Shown: positions 16,892 through 26,921, counted from the first letter of the stretch. The stretch is DNA of 64,000 bases from an uncultured Bacteroidales bacterium (GCA_903916595.1 CAIWXI010000031.1:107154-171153); one strand, 5' to 3'. Numbers and translations: made by a program. Notes: a model not told the origin generated them from the letters alone.

Positions 16892-19800
16892 ATGCAGCAA
16901 TACAAGCGACTGAACAATATTCTTGGCTGGATGGTATTTGTCCTGGCCTCCACCGTATTTATCATCACTTCCGAGCCAACCATGAGCTATTGGGATTGCG
17001 GTGAGTATATCTCAACAAGTTATAAGCTCGAAGTAGGGCATGCCCCCGGGGCTCCCCTGTTCCAGATGCTCGGCAGGTTTTTTTCGCTGTTTGCCTTTGG
17101 CGACAAAAGCATGGTTGCCAGGATGGTAAATACCATGTCGGCACTCTCGAGCGGCTTCACCATTCTGTTCCTTTTCTGGAGTATTACTATGCTGGCACGT
17201 AAGATTGTTCAGCGGAATGAAGAAATGACGAAGGCAAAAATGCATCTTATTTTTGCTGCCGGATTAATTGGTTCCCTGGCTTATACATTCACCGATTCCT
17301 TTTGGTTTTCGGCCGTGGAAGGAGAGGTCTATGCCATGTCGGCCTTCTTCACTGCCGTCGTTTTCTGGGCTATGCTGAAGTGGGAAGAGCATGCCGATGA
17401 GTCGCACAACTACCGCTGGCTTATCCTGATTGCTTATCTGATGGGCCTTTCCATCGGCGTTCATATGCTGAACCTGCTCACGATCCCGGCCATGACCATG
17501 ATCTGGTATTTCAAGAAATCAAAGAACCCCAGCTTAAAAGGGATACTGCTTGCCCTGGTGGTCTCAGTACTTATTCTCGGCATTGTGATGTCGGTGATCA
17601 TTCCCTGGGTTCTTAAGCTGGCGGCCTGGTTCGAGTTTTTCTCGGTCAATTCCTTAAAGCTGCCTTTTAACGTCGGAACCATTATTTTCTTTGTCATTCT
17701 GATTGCCTCTATTGTGATAGGACTGCGGTATTCGGCCGGCCGGATGAAGCCGGTAATAAATGCCATCATCCTTGCTTTCTCATTTATTCTGATAGGATAT
17801 TCTTCTTTTTTCATGCTCGTCATCCGCAGTAATGCAGATACACCTATTGATGAGAACAACCCGGAGAATGCGATGTACCTGCTGGCTTACCTTAACCGCG
17901 AGCAATATGGCGACTGGCCTATCCTCAGCGGGCCGTATTATAATGCACCTGTAGTGGACCATACCGATGGAACCCCGGTATACGCCAAAGACAAAAAGAC
18001 AGGCCGTTACGAGATCAGCGATAAAAGGGAGAAGGTAAACCCGGTATATGATCAGAAGTTTACCACGATCTTCCCCAGGATGTGGTCAAACCGTGAAACC
18101 CGGCATGCGAGAGATTATGTAAAATGGGGCCATGTTCAGGGAGTGCCTGTGCAGGTTCAGACAGGCGATGGAACAGAAACGCGTATGCGGCCCACCTTCG
18201 GTGAAAATCTGACGTTTTTCTGGAACTACCAGCTCGTCCATATGTACTATCGTTATTTTATGTGGAATTTCGCCGGGAAGCAGAACGACCTGCAGGGAGA
18301 TGGCAGTAAGATCGAAGGGAACTGGAAAAGCGGAATCCGTTTTATTGACCAATGGAGGCTTGGCAACCAGGATGTCCCGGAAGGCCGGAAAAATAAGGGG
18401 GATAACAGTTTTTATTTTCTACCTCTGATTTTCGGGCTGCTGGGTATGTTCTTCACCTTAAAAAAAGATTACAAAACGTTTATCATTATCGGATTGTTGT
18501 TCCTGATGACAGGCTTCGCCATTTTGATATACCTGAATCAGTATTCACCCCAGCCCAGGGAGAGGGATTACGCTTACGCCGGCTCCTTCTATGCCTTTGC
18601 AATATGGATAGGCTTCGGGGTGATCTTTTTAGCCGAAAAACTCGGACGATGGATGAAATCGAATATGGCGCTGATCATCTCGTTTGTACTTGGGCTGATC
18701 ACTGTTGGCGTGATGGCTCAGCAGGGATGGGACGACCATGACCGCTCCGGTCGCTATACAGCGCTCGCGATGGCCGGGAACTACCTGAATTCATGCGCTC
18801 CGAACGCGATCCTTTTTACAAATGGAGATAATGACACCTTCCCTCTTTGGTACGCACAGGAAGTGGAAGGGATACGCACCGATGTGCGCGTGGTCAATCT
18901 GAGTCTTCTGAACACCGACTGGTATATCGACCAGATGAAGCGTAAGGCTTACGACTCAGACCCGGTACCTTTTTCGATGACGCACGAGACATACCGCCAG
19001 GGGAATCACGACGTGACTTATCTGATCCCGGACCCTTCGTTTAAAGATCAGTACGTCGACATCCGCCAGATATTCCAGATCATTAATACAGACGACACCA
19101 AGCTGAAAATGAACCCCGGCGAAGGCTCCGGCATGATAGATTTTTTTCCTACCAGGAGATTTCTCCTGCCTTCCGATACGGCTGAACTGCTCAGAAGCGG
19201 CGCCGTTCCGGCGAAATATGCAGGAAGGATAGAGCCTCTAAGGTGGGAGATCAAGAACCAGGGCATAGAAAAGGCCAACCTGATGGTGCTTGACCTTCTG
19301 GCAACCAATGACTGGAAGCGCCCGGTTTATTTTGTAGCGACCACGGGCACGGATACTTATGTCGGACTCGATAAGTATTTTCACCAGGAAGGGCTGGCAT
19401 ACCGCCTGCTGCCGGTTCGGGCCATCGCCTCGGAGCAGGAAATCGGAGATGTGAATACGGCCCTGATGTACGACAACCTGATGAACAAGTTCAAGTTTGG
19501 CGGGCTGAACAACCCCAAGGTATATCTCGATGAAAATACCATGCGCATGGTCATGAACCTCCGTTCTGTTTATGCCCGTCTCGCTTCTGCACTCCTTACT
19601 GAAGGCAAAAAGGATTCGGCCCTCAAAGTGATTGAACGCTGTCTGGCCGAGATGCCCGATAACACTGTACCCTACGATTATTTCGTGGTCACCCTGGCCG
19701 ACGGGTTGTATAAAACGGGCAATCCTCAGAAAGCCGGTCAGATAGCAGAAAAACTTATCACTTCTTCCACGGCAAAACTGGCCTACTATTTTTCATTCCC

Positions 19801-19972
19801 AGATCAGGACCTTAAAGCAATGGAAACTCCGATGCAGGAAGCCTTGTTTACTCTTCAAAAGATAGGTGTTATTGCCAGGGAGGCAAATCAGGAGAAACTT
19901 GCTGTGCTGGCCGATGAAAATCTGAATAAATACTACGAAATGTATGTGAACAAGGTGTACAAGCCCGAGTAG
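16892..19972 (+). CDS. DUF2723 family multi-pass membrane protein (putative protein O-glycosyltransferase)
   Basis: EPTMSYWDCGEYISTSYKLEVGHAPGAPLFQMLGRFFSLF and FTNGDNDTFPLWYAQEVEGIRTDVRVVNLSLLNTDWYI. Confidence 0.9.
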   Translation: MQQYKRLNNILGWMVFVLASTVFIITSEPTMSYWDCGEYISTSYKLEVGHAPGAPLFQMLGRFFSLFAFGDKSMVARMVNTMSALSSGFTILFLFWSITMLARKIVQRNEEMTKAKMHLIFAAGLIGSLAYTFTDSFWFSAVEGEVYAMSAFFTAVVFWAMLKWEEHADESHNYRWLILIAYLMGLSIGVHMLNLLTIPAMTMIWYFKKSKNPSLKGILLALVVSVLILGIVMSVIIPWVLKLAAWFEFFSVNSLKLPFNVGTIIFFVILIASIVIGLRYSAGRMKPVINAIILAFSFILIGYSSFFMLVIRSNADTPIDENNPENAMYLLAYLNREQYGDWPILSGPYYNAPVVDHTDGTPVYAKDKKTGRYEISDKREKVNPVYDQKFTTIFPRMWSNRETRHARDYVKWGHVQGVPVQVQTGDGTETRMRPTFGENLTFFWNYQLVHMYYRYFMWNFAGKQNDLQGDGSKIEGNWKSGIRFIDQWRLGNQDVPEGRKNKGDNSFYFLPLIFGLLGMFFTLKKDYKTFIIIGLLFLMTGFAILIYLNQYSPQPRERDYAYAGSFYAFAIWIGFGVIFLAEKLGRWMKSNMALIISFVLGLITVGVMAQQGWDDHDRSGRYTALAMAGNYLNSCAPNAILFTNGDNDTFPLWYAQEVEGIRTDVRVVNLSLLNTDWYIDQMKRKAYDSDPVPFSMTHETYRQGNHDVTYLIPDPSFKDQYVDIRQIFQIINTDDTKLKMNPGEGSGMIDFFPTRRFLLPSDTAELLRSGAVPAKYAGRIEPLRWEIKNQGIEKANLMVLDLLATNDWKRPVYFVATTGTDTYVGLDKYFHQEGLAYRLLPVRAIASEQEIGDVNTALMYDNLMNKFKFGGLNNPKVYLDENTMRMVMNLRSVYARLASALLTEGKKDSALKVIERCLAEMPDNTVPYDYFVVTLADGLYKTGNPQKAGQIAEKLITSSTAKLAYYFSFPDQDLKAMETPMQEALFTLQKIGVIAREANQEKLAVLADENLNKYYEMYVNKVYKPE

Positions 19973-19975
19973 ATC

Positions 19976-20662
19976 ATGTACGCAGTAACTCCCCCCTGGT
20001 TCTACCGGGCTTTCAGCCCTCAATATCTTCTTTGCCAGGTACCCACGCTGGAAAAAGTGGCCTGGCTCACTTTCGATGATGGCCCCGTTCCTGAAGCCAC
20101 ACCGGAGGTTTTGCAGATCCTGAGCAAATATAAAGTCAAAGCCACTTTTTTCTGTGTAGGCGACAATGTGCGCAAATACCGACAGATATTTGACGATGTT
20201 ATTGCCGAGGGACATGCAGTGGGGAATCATACATACAGCCATATCAGCGGCTGGAAGGCTTCGCCCGGGGCATACTACAACAACGTGATGCACTGCCGCG
20301 ATTATTTCGAAAGCAAGCTGTTCAGACCGCCCCACGGCAGGTTCACCCCGGGGCAGTATTTTCTGCTCAGGAATGATTTCCGTTGGGTGCTTTGGTCGGC
20401 GCTCACCATGGACTACCACCATTCTGTTAGCCCGGAGCAATGCCTCCGCAATGCCGTCGACAACCTGAAACCCGGCGCAGTCATAGTGTTTCACGACTCC
20501 ATCAAGGCCCGGGAAAAGCTGCTGTATGCCCTACCCAGGTTCATTGAATATGCGTTTGAGCAGGGCTTCACATTTGCCCTACATTTCCCCCTGGTCGGCG
20601 AAACTGTAATAGCTGTCGTCGCCCACGATAATATGGTCGAGCACACTGATATCGAGCAGTAG
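19976..20662 (+). CDS. Polysaccharide deacetylase (NodB-like) family protein
   Basis: VAWLTFDDGPVPEATPEVLQILSKYKVKATFFCVGDNV; GNHTYSHI. The C-terminus overlaps convergent radC. Confidence 0.93.
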   Translation: MYAVTPPWFYRAFSPQYLLCQVPTLEKVAWLTFDDGPVPEATPEVLQILSKYKVKATFFCVGDNVRKYRQIFDDVIAEGHAVGNHTYSHISGWKASPGAYYNNVMHCRDYFESKLFRPPHGRFTPGQYFLLRNDFRWVLWSALTMDYHHSVSPEQCLRNAVDNLKPGAVIVFHDSIKAREKLLYALPRFIEYAFEQGFTFALHFPLVGETVIAVVAHDNMVEHTDIEQ

Positions 20663-21277
20663 CCCGGCATCGCGTACCTTCAGGGTAAGTTTCTTGTCGG
20701 CCTCGCTGGGTTCCACGTTTCCCGAGGGATGGTTATGCCCGATAATGATCGATGAAGCATGAAACTCAAGCACAATATTGAATATCTTTTTCGGATCGAC
20801 CACGGTACCCGAGATACCTCCTTCGCTGATCATTACCTTACGCAAAAGGCGGTTGTTACGGTTCAGCAGCAGCATCCAGAACTGTTCGTAATGATGTTCC
20901 CCCATGAGACTCCTGAAGATCTCGTACGCCTGCCTGCTTTGGGTGATCTTATCGAGGCTCACCGCCCCGGCTTCATTCCTGCGGCGGCCCAGTTCAAGCG
21001 CTGCGATGATCGTAAGAGCCTTCACTTTGCCGATACCTTTTTCTTTGATCATGTCGCTTAGGCATAGCTTTGACAGCTCGATAAGGTTATTCCCTGCCTT
21101 TTGCAGCAGGTTTTTCGAAAGATCCACAGCCGAACCGTGTTTCGTGCCGGTATTGATAAGGATTGCCAGCAATTCAGCATCGCTCAGGGCGTGCCTCCCC
21201 TTCATCTCAAGTTTTTCCCGGGGCCGGTCATCCTCGGCCCATTTGCTGATAGGAATGTGATTGATGTAATTATCCAT
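20579..21277 (-). CDS. radC: RadC family JAB-domain protein
   Basis: DDRPREKLEMKGRHALSDAELLAILINTGTK; HNHPSGNVEPSEADKKLT. Confidence 0.96.
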   Translation of the reverse strand: MDNYINHIPISKWAEDDRPREKLEMKGRHALSDAELLAILINTGTKHGSAVDLSKNLLQKAGNNLIELSKLCLSDMIKEKGIGKVKALTIIAALELGRRRNEAGAVSLDKITQSRQAYEIFRSLMGEHHYEQFWMLLLNRNNRLLRKVMISEGGISGTVVDPKKIFNIVLEFHASSIIIGHNHPSGNVEPSEADKKLTLKVRDAGLLLDISVLDHIIVGDDSYYSFADQGEM

Positions 21278-21362
21278 TTTGTTTTCTCTCTTAATCCGCC
21301 ATCCGCCTTAAAGTGATATACTTTTCGCAATTATATTTAAGTTTGCAGATGAAATCTGCGAA

Positions 21363-22130
21363 ATGAAGGTTGATGTTATTTTTCTCGAAAGCACCGGCTC
21401 CACCAACACCAGCGCCCGGCAACTCCTGAACGATTCCAGTGCTTCAGAAGGCAGCTTGATATGGGCTGCCGGGCAGCTTGAAGGCCGCGGACAGGGGAGT
21501 AATTCCTGGCATTCACAACCGGGATTGAACCTTACTTTCAGCCTGGTACTCGAGCCTCTGTTTCTGCCACCCGATCGTCAGTTCAGCCTGAATAAAGCAA
21601 TGGCTCTGGGCGTTCTGCAAACGGTTCGTCAGGCTTTACCTCACGACATCAGCGCCTGCATCAAATGGCCGAACGATATCTATGCTTCCGGCAAAAAAAT
21701 TTCGGGCATACTTATTGAACACAGCATACAGGGCAACGTGATAAAAAATTCCATCATCGGCATTGGGATTAACCTCAATCAGGATGAGTTCCCGGCATGG
21801 CTTCCAAAGGCTGCTTCATTAAAGCAATTAAGCGGCTCAGCCTGTGATATCAGGGAAATGCTTGAAAAAACCTGTGCAAACCTGGCCGGGGAATATGCCC
21901 GCTTGAAAAACGATGATTTTCAGGCCGTACAAACAGAATACAATTCTTCTCTCTGCGGATGTGGACGGGACCTTGAATTTACAGCCGGTTCATCCTCATT
22001 TACAGGCCGTATCCTGGGTGTTGATGATTTCGGAAGACTTTGTGTTCTAACTGCGGATGGCGGTGTACGCGTGTTCAGCCATGGGGAAATATCTTTTAGC
22101 GAAGTGCGTGATCAAGATCGAGAGATTTGA
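21363..22130 (+). CDS. birA: Biotin--[acetyl-CoA-carboxylase] ligase
   Basis: STGSTNTSARQLL, GRGQGSNSWHSQPGLNLTFSLVL, CIKWPNDIYASGKKISGILIE. Confidence 0.95.
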   Translation: MKVDVIFLESTGSTNTSARQLLNDSSASEGSLIWAAGQLEGRGQGSNSWHSQPGLNLTFSLVLEPLFLPPDRQFSLNKAMALGVLQTVRQALPHDISACIKWPNDIYASGKKISGILIEHSIQGNVIKNSIIGIGINLNQDEFPAWLPKAASLKQLSGSACDIREMLEKTCANLAGEYARLKNDDFQAVQTEYNSSLCGCGRDLEFTAGSSSFTGRILGVDDFGRLCVLTADGGVRVFSHGEISFSEVRDQDREI

Positions 22131-22144
22131 TCCTGCCTTAGTCT

Positions 22145-22806
22145 CTTATCGCGGCAATTAACTCATTCAAAGTATCGGGGACACCAACAATTTTTTTTTG
22201 TTTTTGCATCAAACAGAACCATTACCGGAGTGGCCAGAACATAGTAATCGGCGGCAACTTTGCTGCGAACGCCTTCGGCGGCATGCAGATGTAACCAGCC
22301 CTTCAGCTCCTTTATTTTTTCGTTATAGGATTTGATTTCTGTTTCAGTCTCATCAAGGCTTATGGCTACGACCCTGAGTTTCTGCTGTATGTCTGTTTGC
22401 TGTTGCCAGGGGTAAAGCGCATTGACTGTTTCCATGCAATGGCTGCATTATCCTTTAACCCAATATCCGGTGCAATACTTCCAGTAAACAGTGTTGCCAT
22501 GCCTTTCAGCCTCCGGGATATCTTCTGTCTTTTCGAAGTGAGGCAGGTTGAATCATTCAGATATGGTTCCAGAATCTTCATCCCGGCGGTTATGCCGTTG
22601 GTTTCATAACCCCGGTAGAAATAGTCGACCATCCAGCCATACACCCGTGGGTTACCTTGCCGGGCTTTTTCAATGGCGGTTTTGCCTGCTGCAGGGAATA
22701 AAGAATCGCGCAGGGCGATGGTTGTGGCAGATTGGCCGTACAGGTTGACGTACCCGTCGATCCATTTATTCATTTCCGCTGTTTTAATCACTAAAGGATC
22801 TGTGAG
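22145..22806 (-). pseudogene. Degraded TlpA/thioredoxin-like thiol-disulfide protein (5'-truncated, internally deleted, frameshifted)
   Basis: Upstream part in one frame (NLTDPLVIKTAEMNKW...TGSIAPDIGLKD), then SHCMETVNALYPWQQ in another frame with the expected ~25 aa core missing; a third shift at a 9-nt homopolymer (22191-22199) hides a normal C-terminus ...KKIVGVPDTLNELIAAIRD. Confidence 0.8.
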
Positions 22807-22807
22807 A

Positions 22808-24256
22808 TTATTTTGATTTGGAGGGAACGGGTGAATCGGTCGCGATGTTTCTGATCATTCCCTTGAAGATCAACCAGTGAAATGGAAGCATAGCGGTCCA
22901 GTAAAGTCTTCCCCAGATTCCTTTGGGACGGAAGGTGGCGGTTTGTTTCAGCACATCATCAGGGCCTATGGTAAATTCAAGCCAGGCTTCGCCGGGAAGC
23001 TTCATTTCGGCAAAGAGTAAAAATCTTTTTTCCTTTTTATTGGCATAGATAACCCTCCAGAAATCCAGGGCATCGCCTGCAGCAATCTCTTCGGGACTGG
23101 TCCTGCCTCTGCGAATGCCTACCCCGCCAATGAGTTTATCCATAAAACCCCTTATGTTCCAGAGCAGATCGGCATAATACCATCCGTTTTCACCTCCTAT
23201 TGACCAGATTTTCTCCAATGACTTTGCGGTATCCGGCACCTTTAGTTGCTTGATGTCTTTGAAGCATCCGTAAATCGGAACTTCAATGAAATTGGATAAT
23301 CCTTTTTCGAGTTCTGTACTGGTAAGCGCATCTTTCCAGCTCGACAGTACCTGATGTTGCTCAATCCTGTCAAAAGCCAGCTCTATCGACTGGTTATAGG
23401 TTATTGGTAAAATGCCAAGCATCTTTTCCAGTTCATTGTCTTTGCACACAACTTCTACCTTCATGCTGTTCACAAGGTGATTGGCCAGTGAAAAGGAAAC
23501 GGGGGTAATGAAATTCAGCCAATAGGATGAAAGCGTGGGAGTCATCACCGGCACAAGGCCGATCCACCGCCGCAGCCCCCTGATCTTTGCAAACCGAAGG
23601 AGCATCTCCTTGTAAGTAAGCACATCCGGCCCGCCGATGTCAAAGCTTTTGCAATACGTCTCAGGTTTCAGCATAACCCCCGATAAAAACTGAACCACAT
23701 TGCGGATTGCAATGGGCTGGCATTTGGTGCCAAGCCATTTGGGTGCGATCATCACGGGCATTTTTTCGACCAGGTCGCGGATAATTTCAAAGGAAGCGCT
23801 GCCCGAACCAACTATAATCCCTGCTTTGAGAGTAGTGAGGGAATATACCCTGGAAGAAAGAATTTCTTCCACGTTTTTTCGAGAGGAGAGGTGTTTGGAA
23901 AGCTCTTTTTCGTTGACGATCCCGCTCAGGTAGATAACCTGCTTTACCCTTGTCTGCTCAAGTCTGATTTTAAAATTTTCAGCAGAAATGGCTTCCATTT
24001 TTTCAAAACTTCCATGAGTTGATGCCATGGAATGAATGAGGTAAAACGCCACATCAATGTCTTCAGGAATCCTTGCCAATTCATCGGAATGTAAAAAGTC
24101 TACTTCAACAACGCTCAGTTTGTTATTGTGAAATCTGCTTGTGTCGAACCTGTTGGTATCGCGCACACAACATATCACTTCATGGTTGTTTTCAAGCAAA
24201 ACCGGTAAGAGGCGTTTAGCAATATAGCCGGTGGCGCCTGTAAGTAGTATTTTCAT
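22808..24256 (-). CDS. SDR/NAD(P)-binding protein with DUF2867-like C-terminal domain
   Basis: ILLTGATGYIAKRLLPVLLENNHEVICCVRD; C-terminal WRVIYANKKEKRFLLFAEMKLPGEAWLEF. Confidence 0.85.
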   Translation of the reverse strand: MKILLTGATGYIAKRLLPVLLENNHEVICCVRDTNRFDTSRFHNNKLSVVEVDFLHSDELARIPEDIDVAFYLIHSMASTHGSFEKMEAISAENFKIRLEQTRVKQVIYLSGIVNEKELSKHLSSRKNVEEILSSRVYSLTTLKAGIIVGSGSASFEIIRDLVEKMPVMIAPKWLGTKCQPIAIRNVVQFLSGVMLKPETYCKSFDIGGPDVLTYKEMLLRFAKIRGLRRWIGLVPVMTPTLSSYWLNFITPVSFSLANHLVNSMKVEVVCKDNELEKMLGILPITYNQSIELAFDRIEQHQVLSSWKDALTSTELEKGLSNFIEVPIYGCFKDIKQLKVPDTAKSLEKIWSIGGENGWYYADLLWNIRGFMDKLIGGVGIRRGRTSPEEIAAGDALDFWRVIYANKKEKRFLLFAEMKLPGEAWLEFTIGPDDVLKQTATFRPKGIWGRLYWTAMLPFHWLIFKGMIRNIATDSPVPSKSK

Positions 24257-24312
24257 GGCAGGTTGTTGGTTCTGGTTCTTCTCAATGATAAGACATCCTT
24301 CTCCCTGGCGGC

Positions 24313-25071
24313 TTAGCGGTTATACCTCTTTCCGAACATCACACTCACATATAAGGTGAGAAAGAAACTCTGTTTGGGATTAAGAGCCATGATAGGAATA
24401 GGAATTGGGCTGTAATCAAGAGTGGCACCCACTTCCAATGAGGAGATCATCTTATTCTGGCTTCCGAATTCGAAATCCAGTCCGGTTTTTGTGTAGAGTC
24501 CGGGAAAAAAATTAAGTTCAAGAATACCGGCCAGGAATGAACCACGGCCGTATATGTAATCGGGGTTGATATCGGGAGTGTAACGTTGTTCCCTCAATTC
24601 ATAATTTGCTCCGGTGGTCTGATAGGCCACGAAAACATAAGCCGGTTTCGCAATGCCGATACTTAATCCGCCGTAAACAAGTCCGCTTACCTGAACCCCA
24701 CCCCAGTAAGGTTTGCGGTTGAAGATGTAATTCAGTCCCACGCCTCCTCTTAGGAAGGATACATAATTGAGTTTGCCGAAAAAATAGGGTTTGGAATCTG
24801 AATAATAGGGATTGACAACCCGCACTTCCTTGGCCGATTTATAAGTTGACCATTCGATCTCCCACATGAATTGCCTGAGAAAAGTGAGGTTGTATCCTTT
24901 ACGGAATTTAAAACCCCAGCCGTTGGTATGCAATATTGCCCCCAGGCTCCACTGCCGCTCAAAAAGCACATTGTCGGGCACGGAATCACTGTAATCAGTG
25001 AATTTCTCCTGAGCCTGAACAAGGCAGGGGACAGAGATCAGCAGAAATACCAGGCAGACGATCGTTTTCAT
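24313..25071 (-). CDS. Conserved exported (probable outer-membrane beta-barrel) protein
   Basis: Signal peptide; alternating aromatic beta-strand pattern; ends MFGKRYNR. Confidence 0.6.
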   Translation of the reverse strand: MKTIVCLVFLLISVPCLVQAQEKFTDYSDSVPDNVLFERQWSLGAILHTNGWGFKFRKGYNLTFLRQFMWEIEWSTYKSAKEVRVVNPYYSDSKPYFFGKLNYVSFLRGGVGLNYIFNRKPYWGGVQVSGLVYGGLSIGIAKPAYVFVAYQTTGANYELREQRYTPDINPDYIYGRGSFLAGILELNFFPGLYTKTGLDFEFGSQNKMISSLEVGATLDYSPIPIPIMALNPKQSFFLTLYVSVMFGKRYNR

Positions 25072-25109
25072 TGTCCAAGGAAAATCAGAACAAAAGTAAG
25101 GAAAATAAA

Positions 25110-25141
25110 AAGGCTGCCCTTCTCTAGCAAGAGGCAGCCTT
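25110..25141 (-). terminator. Intrinsic terminator hairpin downstream of the small lipoprotein gene
   Basis: AAGGCTGCC(N14)GGCAGCCTT; read on the minus strand the stem is followed by TTTTTATTTTCC. Confidence 0.75.
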
Positions 25142-25162
25142 AAAAATTCTTAAAAAAGCAAA

Positions 25163-25285
25163 TCAGCGACGTTCCATTTGGTATCTTTGCTTTTCACCAT
25201 AAGCAGCGCAACCCCTGTTCGAGGTGCATGAAGAAACAATACCTAAAACGATTACTGACAGTAATAAGATTGCTATTTTTTTCAT
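25163..25285 (-). CDS. Small (40 aa) lipoprotein, not in ORF track
   Basis: MKKIAILLLSVIVLGIVSSCTSNRGCAAYGEKQRYQMERR; lipobox VSSC; TAACTTTG -7-type box upstream (25315-25322) and intrinsic-terminator hairpin downstream (25110-25141). Confidence 0.82.
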   Translation of the reverse strand: MKKIAILLLSVIVLGIVSSCTSNRGCAAYGEKQRYQMERR

Positions 25286-25314
25286 CTTGATCAACCAGGA
25301 TTATTAAAGTTTTG

Positions 25315-25322
25315 CAAAGTTA
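25315..25322 (-). promoter_or_regulatory. Bacteroidota-type -7 box (TAACTTTG) for the small lipoprotein gene
   Basis: Minus-strand TAACTTTG about 30 nt upstream of the ATG at 25285. Confidence 0.5.
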
Positions 25323-25406
25323 TGCAATATTAGAGAATAAACTCAGGTTTGGTCACGATATTGTTTAAAGTTATCAACGAGGTTTAGTTTATAACCCGAA
25401 TCGCCA

Positions 25407-26087
25407 ATGGAACAGCAAAATCCTGCCATTGAAGAAAGCTGGAAAAAAGTTCTTTCACAGGAATTCGCCAAGCCATATATGGCTGAGCTTAAGCTGTTTT
25501 TGCTGGAAGAAAAAAAACATTACCGGGTTTTTCCTCCCGGGCCATTGATGTTCAACGCATTTAATCAAACTCCTTTCGACTGTGTAAACGTTGTGATTTT
25601 GGGGCAGGATCCCTATCATGGCTTTGGAGAAGCTCACGGATTATGTTTTTCGGTTCAGGATGGCATCAAAAAACCTCCTTCACTTGTCAATATCTTCAAA
25701 GAGATAGAAAAGGACCTTGGGTTTGACCCGCCCCGGTCGGGAAACCTTACTGCCTGGGCAGCCCGGGGGGTTCTGCTTCTCAATGCGACCCTTACCGTGC
25801 GTGAGAATCAGCCGGGTTCACATCAGAATAAAGGCTGGGAAATATTTTCCGATGAAGCCATTAAGCAACTTTCTGCCCAAAAAGAAGGTCTTATCTTTGT
25901 GCTATGGGGAAAATTTGCTGAAGCCAAGGCTGTTTTGATCGATAAATCCAAACATTTTATCCTCACTTCGCCCCACCCTTCACCTTTCTCGGCCAACAAG
26001 GGGTTCTTCGGCTGCAGGCATTTTTCGCGCATTAATGAATTACTCAGGCAAATGGGCAAAAAGGAAATCGACTGGAGGTTGGAATGA
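25407..26087 (+). CDS. ung: Uracil-DNA glycosylase
   Basis: VVILGQDPYHGFGEAHGLCFSV; GVLLLNATLTVRENQPGSH; LTSPHPSPFSANKGFFGCRHF. Confidence 0.98.
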   Translation: MEQQNPAIEESWKKVLSQEFAKPYMAELKLFLLEEKKHYRVFPPGPLMFNAFNQTPFDCVNVVILGQDPYHGFGEAHGLCFSVQDGIKKPPSLVNIFKEIEKDLGFDPPRSGNLTAWAARGVLLLNATLTVRENQPGSHQNKGWEIFSDEAIKQLSAQKEGLIFVLWGKFAEAKAVLIDKSKHFILTSPHPSPFSANKGFFGCRHFSRINELLRQMGKKEIDWRLE

Positions 26088-26920
26088 TGACATCAAAAAT
26101 TTGTGTTTTCGCAAGCTGGATTCTTATGATTCTCGGTTCGCTGATGTATATATCGTGCCAACGGTCAGAAATTGCTGAAGATGGCCCTACTAAAGCTACA
26201 ACGCTCGTCGTACGCTTTGAGAATCTGGTCGACAGCCTGCCTTTAATTCTTGATTCGCTGATGTATGAAAATTCCTCGGGTGATGTCTACGAGGTGACCG
26301 ACCTTCAGTACTTCATCTCCGGCCTTACTTTACACAGGGACGACGGGTATAATTATACTGTGATTGACAACGCCGGAGTTCATTATGTGGATGCAAGAAT
26401 TCCCGAAAGTCTCTTCTGGACACTCAGCGTATCTTTGCCCTACGGTAATTTCGACTCGATTTCTTTTACTTTCGGCATCGATGAGTTCGGAAATTATTCA
26501 AACCGCTTTCCAAACCCTCCCGAAAGGGATATGAACTGGCCGGATGTACTGGGAGGTGGATATCATTATATGAAAATGAACCTGTTGTGGAAAAAAACCG
26601 GGCTGTTCCGAACTTTCCCTTTTAATTTTCATATCGGTATCGGGCAGATCTATAAAGGCAATGTGATAGAACCGGATTCGATTATTGGTTTCGTGCAGAA
26701 TTATTTTGACGTGAACCTGCCGGCTTCTGCTTACTCGATCGAAAAAGGTCAGATCAAGCATCTGGTGATCTCAATGAATGTGAACCAGTGGTTTACGGGT
26801 AACAATGAGTTCGATTTCGCAAAATACCCGAATACCATGATGCAGCATCAGGCGACCATGAACAATGCATGTTTGAATGGAAGGAATGCTTTTCGCGTGA
26901 GGTTTACCAGCGGGCCGTGA
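26084..26920 (+). CDS. MbnP-family protein (copper-partner of diheme peroxidase-like MbnH)
   Basis: Lipoprotein signal (YISCQ); TTLVVRFENLVDSLPLILDSLMYENSSGDVYEVTDLQYFISGLTL; MNWPDVLGGGYHYMKMNLLW; directly upstream of a diheme cytochrome c peroxidase. Confidence 0.7.
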   Translation: MMTSKICVFASWILMILGSLMYISCQRSEIAEDGPTKATTLVVRFENLVDSLPLILDSLMYENSSGDVYEVTDLQYFISGLTLHRDDGYNYTVIDNAGVHYVDARIPESLFWTLSVSLPYGNFDSISFTFGIDEFGNYSNRFPNPPERDMNWPDVLGGGYHYMKMNLLWKKTGLFRTFPFNFHIGIGQIYKGNVIEPDSIIGFVQNYFDVNLPASAYSIEKGQIKHLVISMNVNQWFTGNNEFDFAKYPNTMMQHQATMNNACLNGRNAFRVRFTSGP

Positions 26921-26921
26921 C

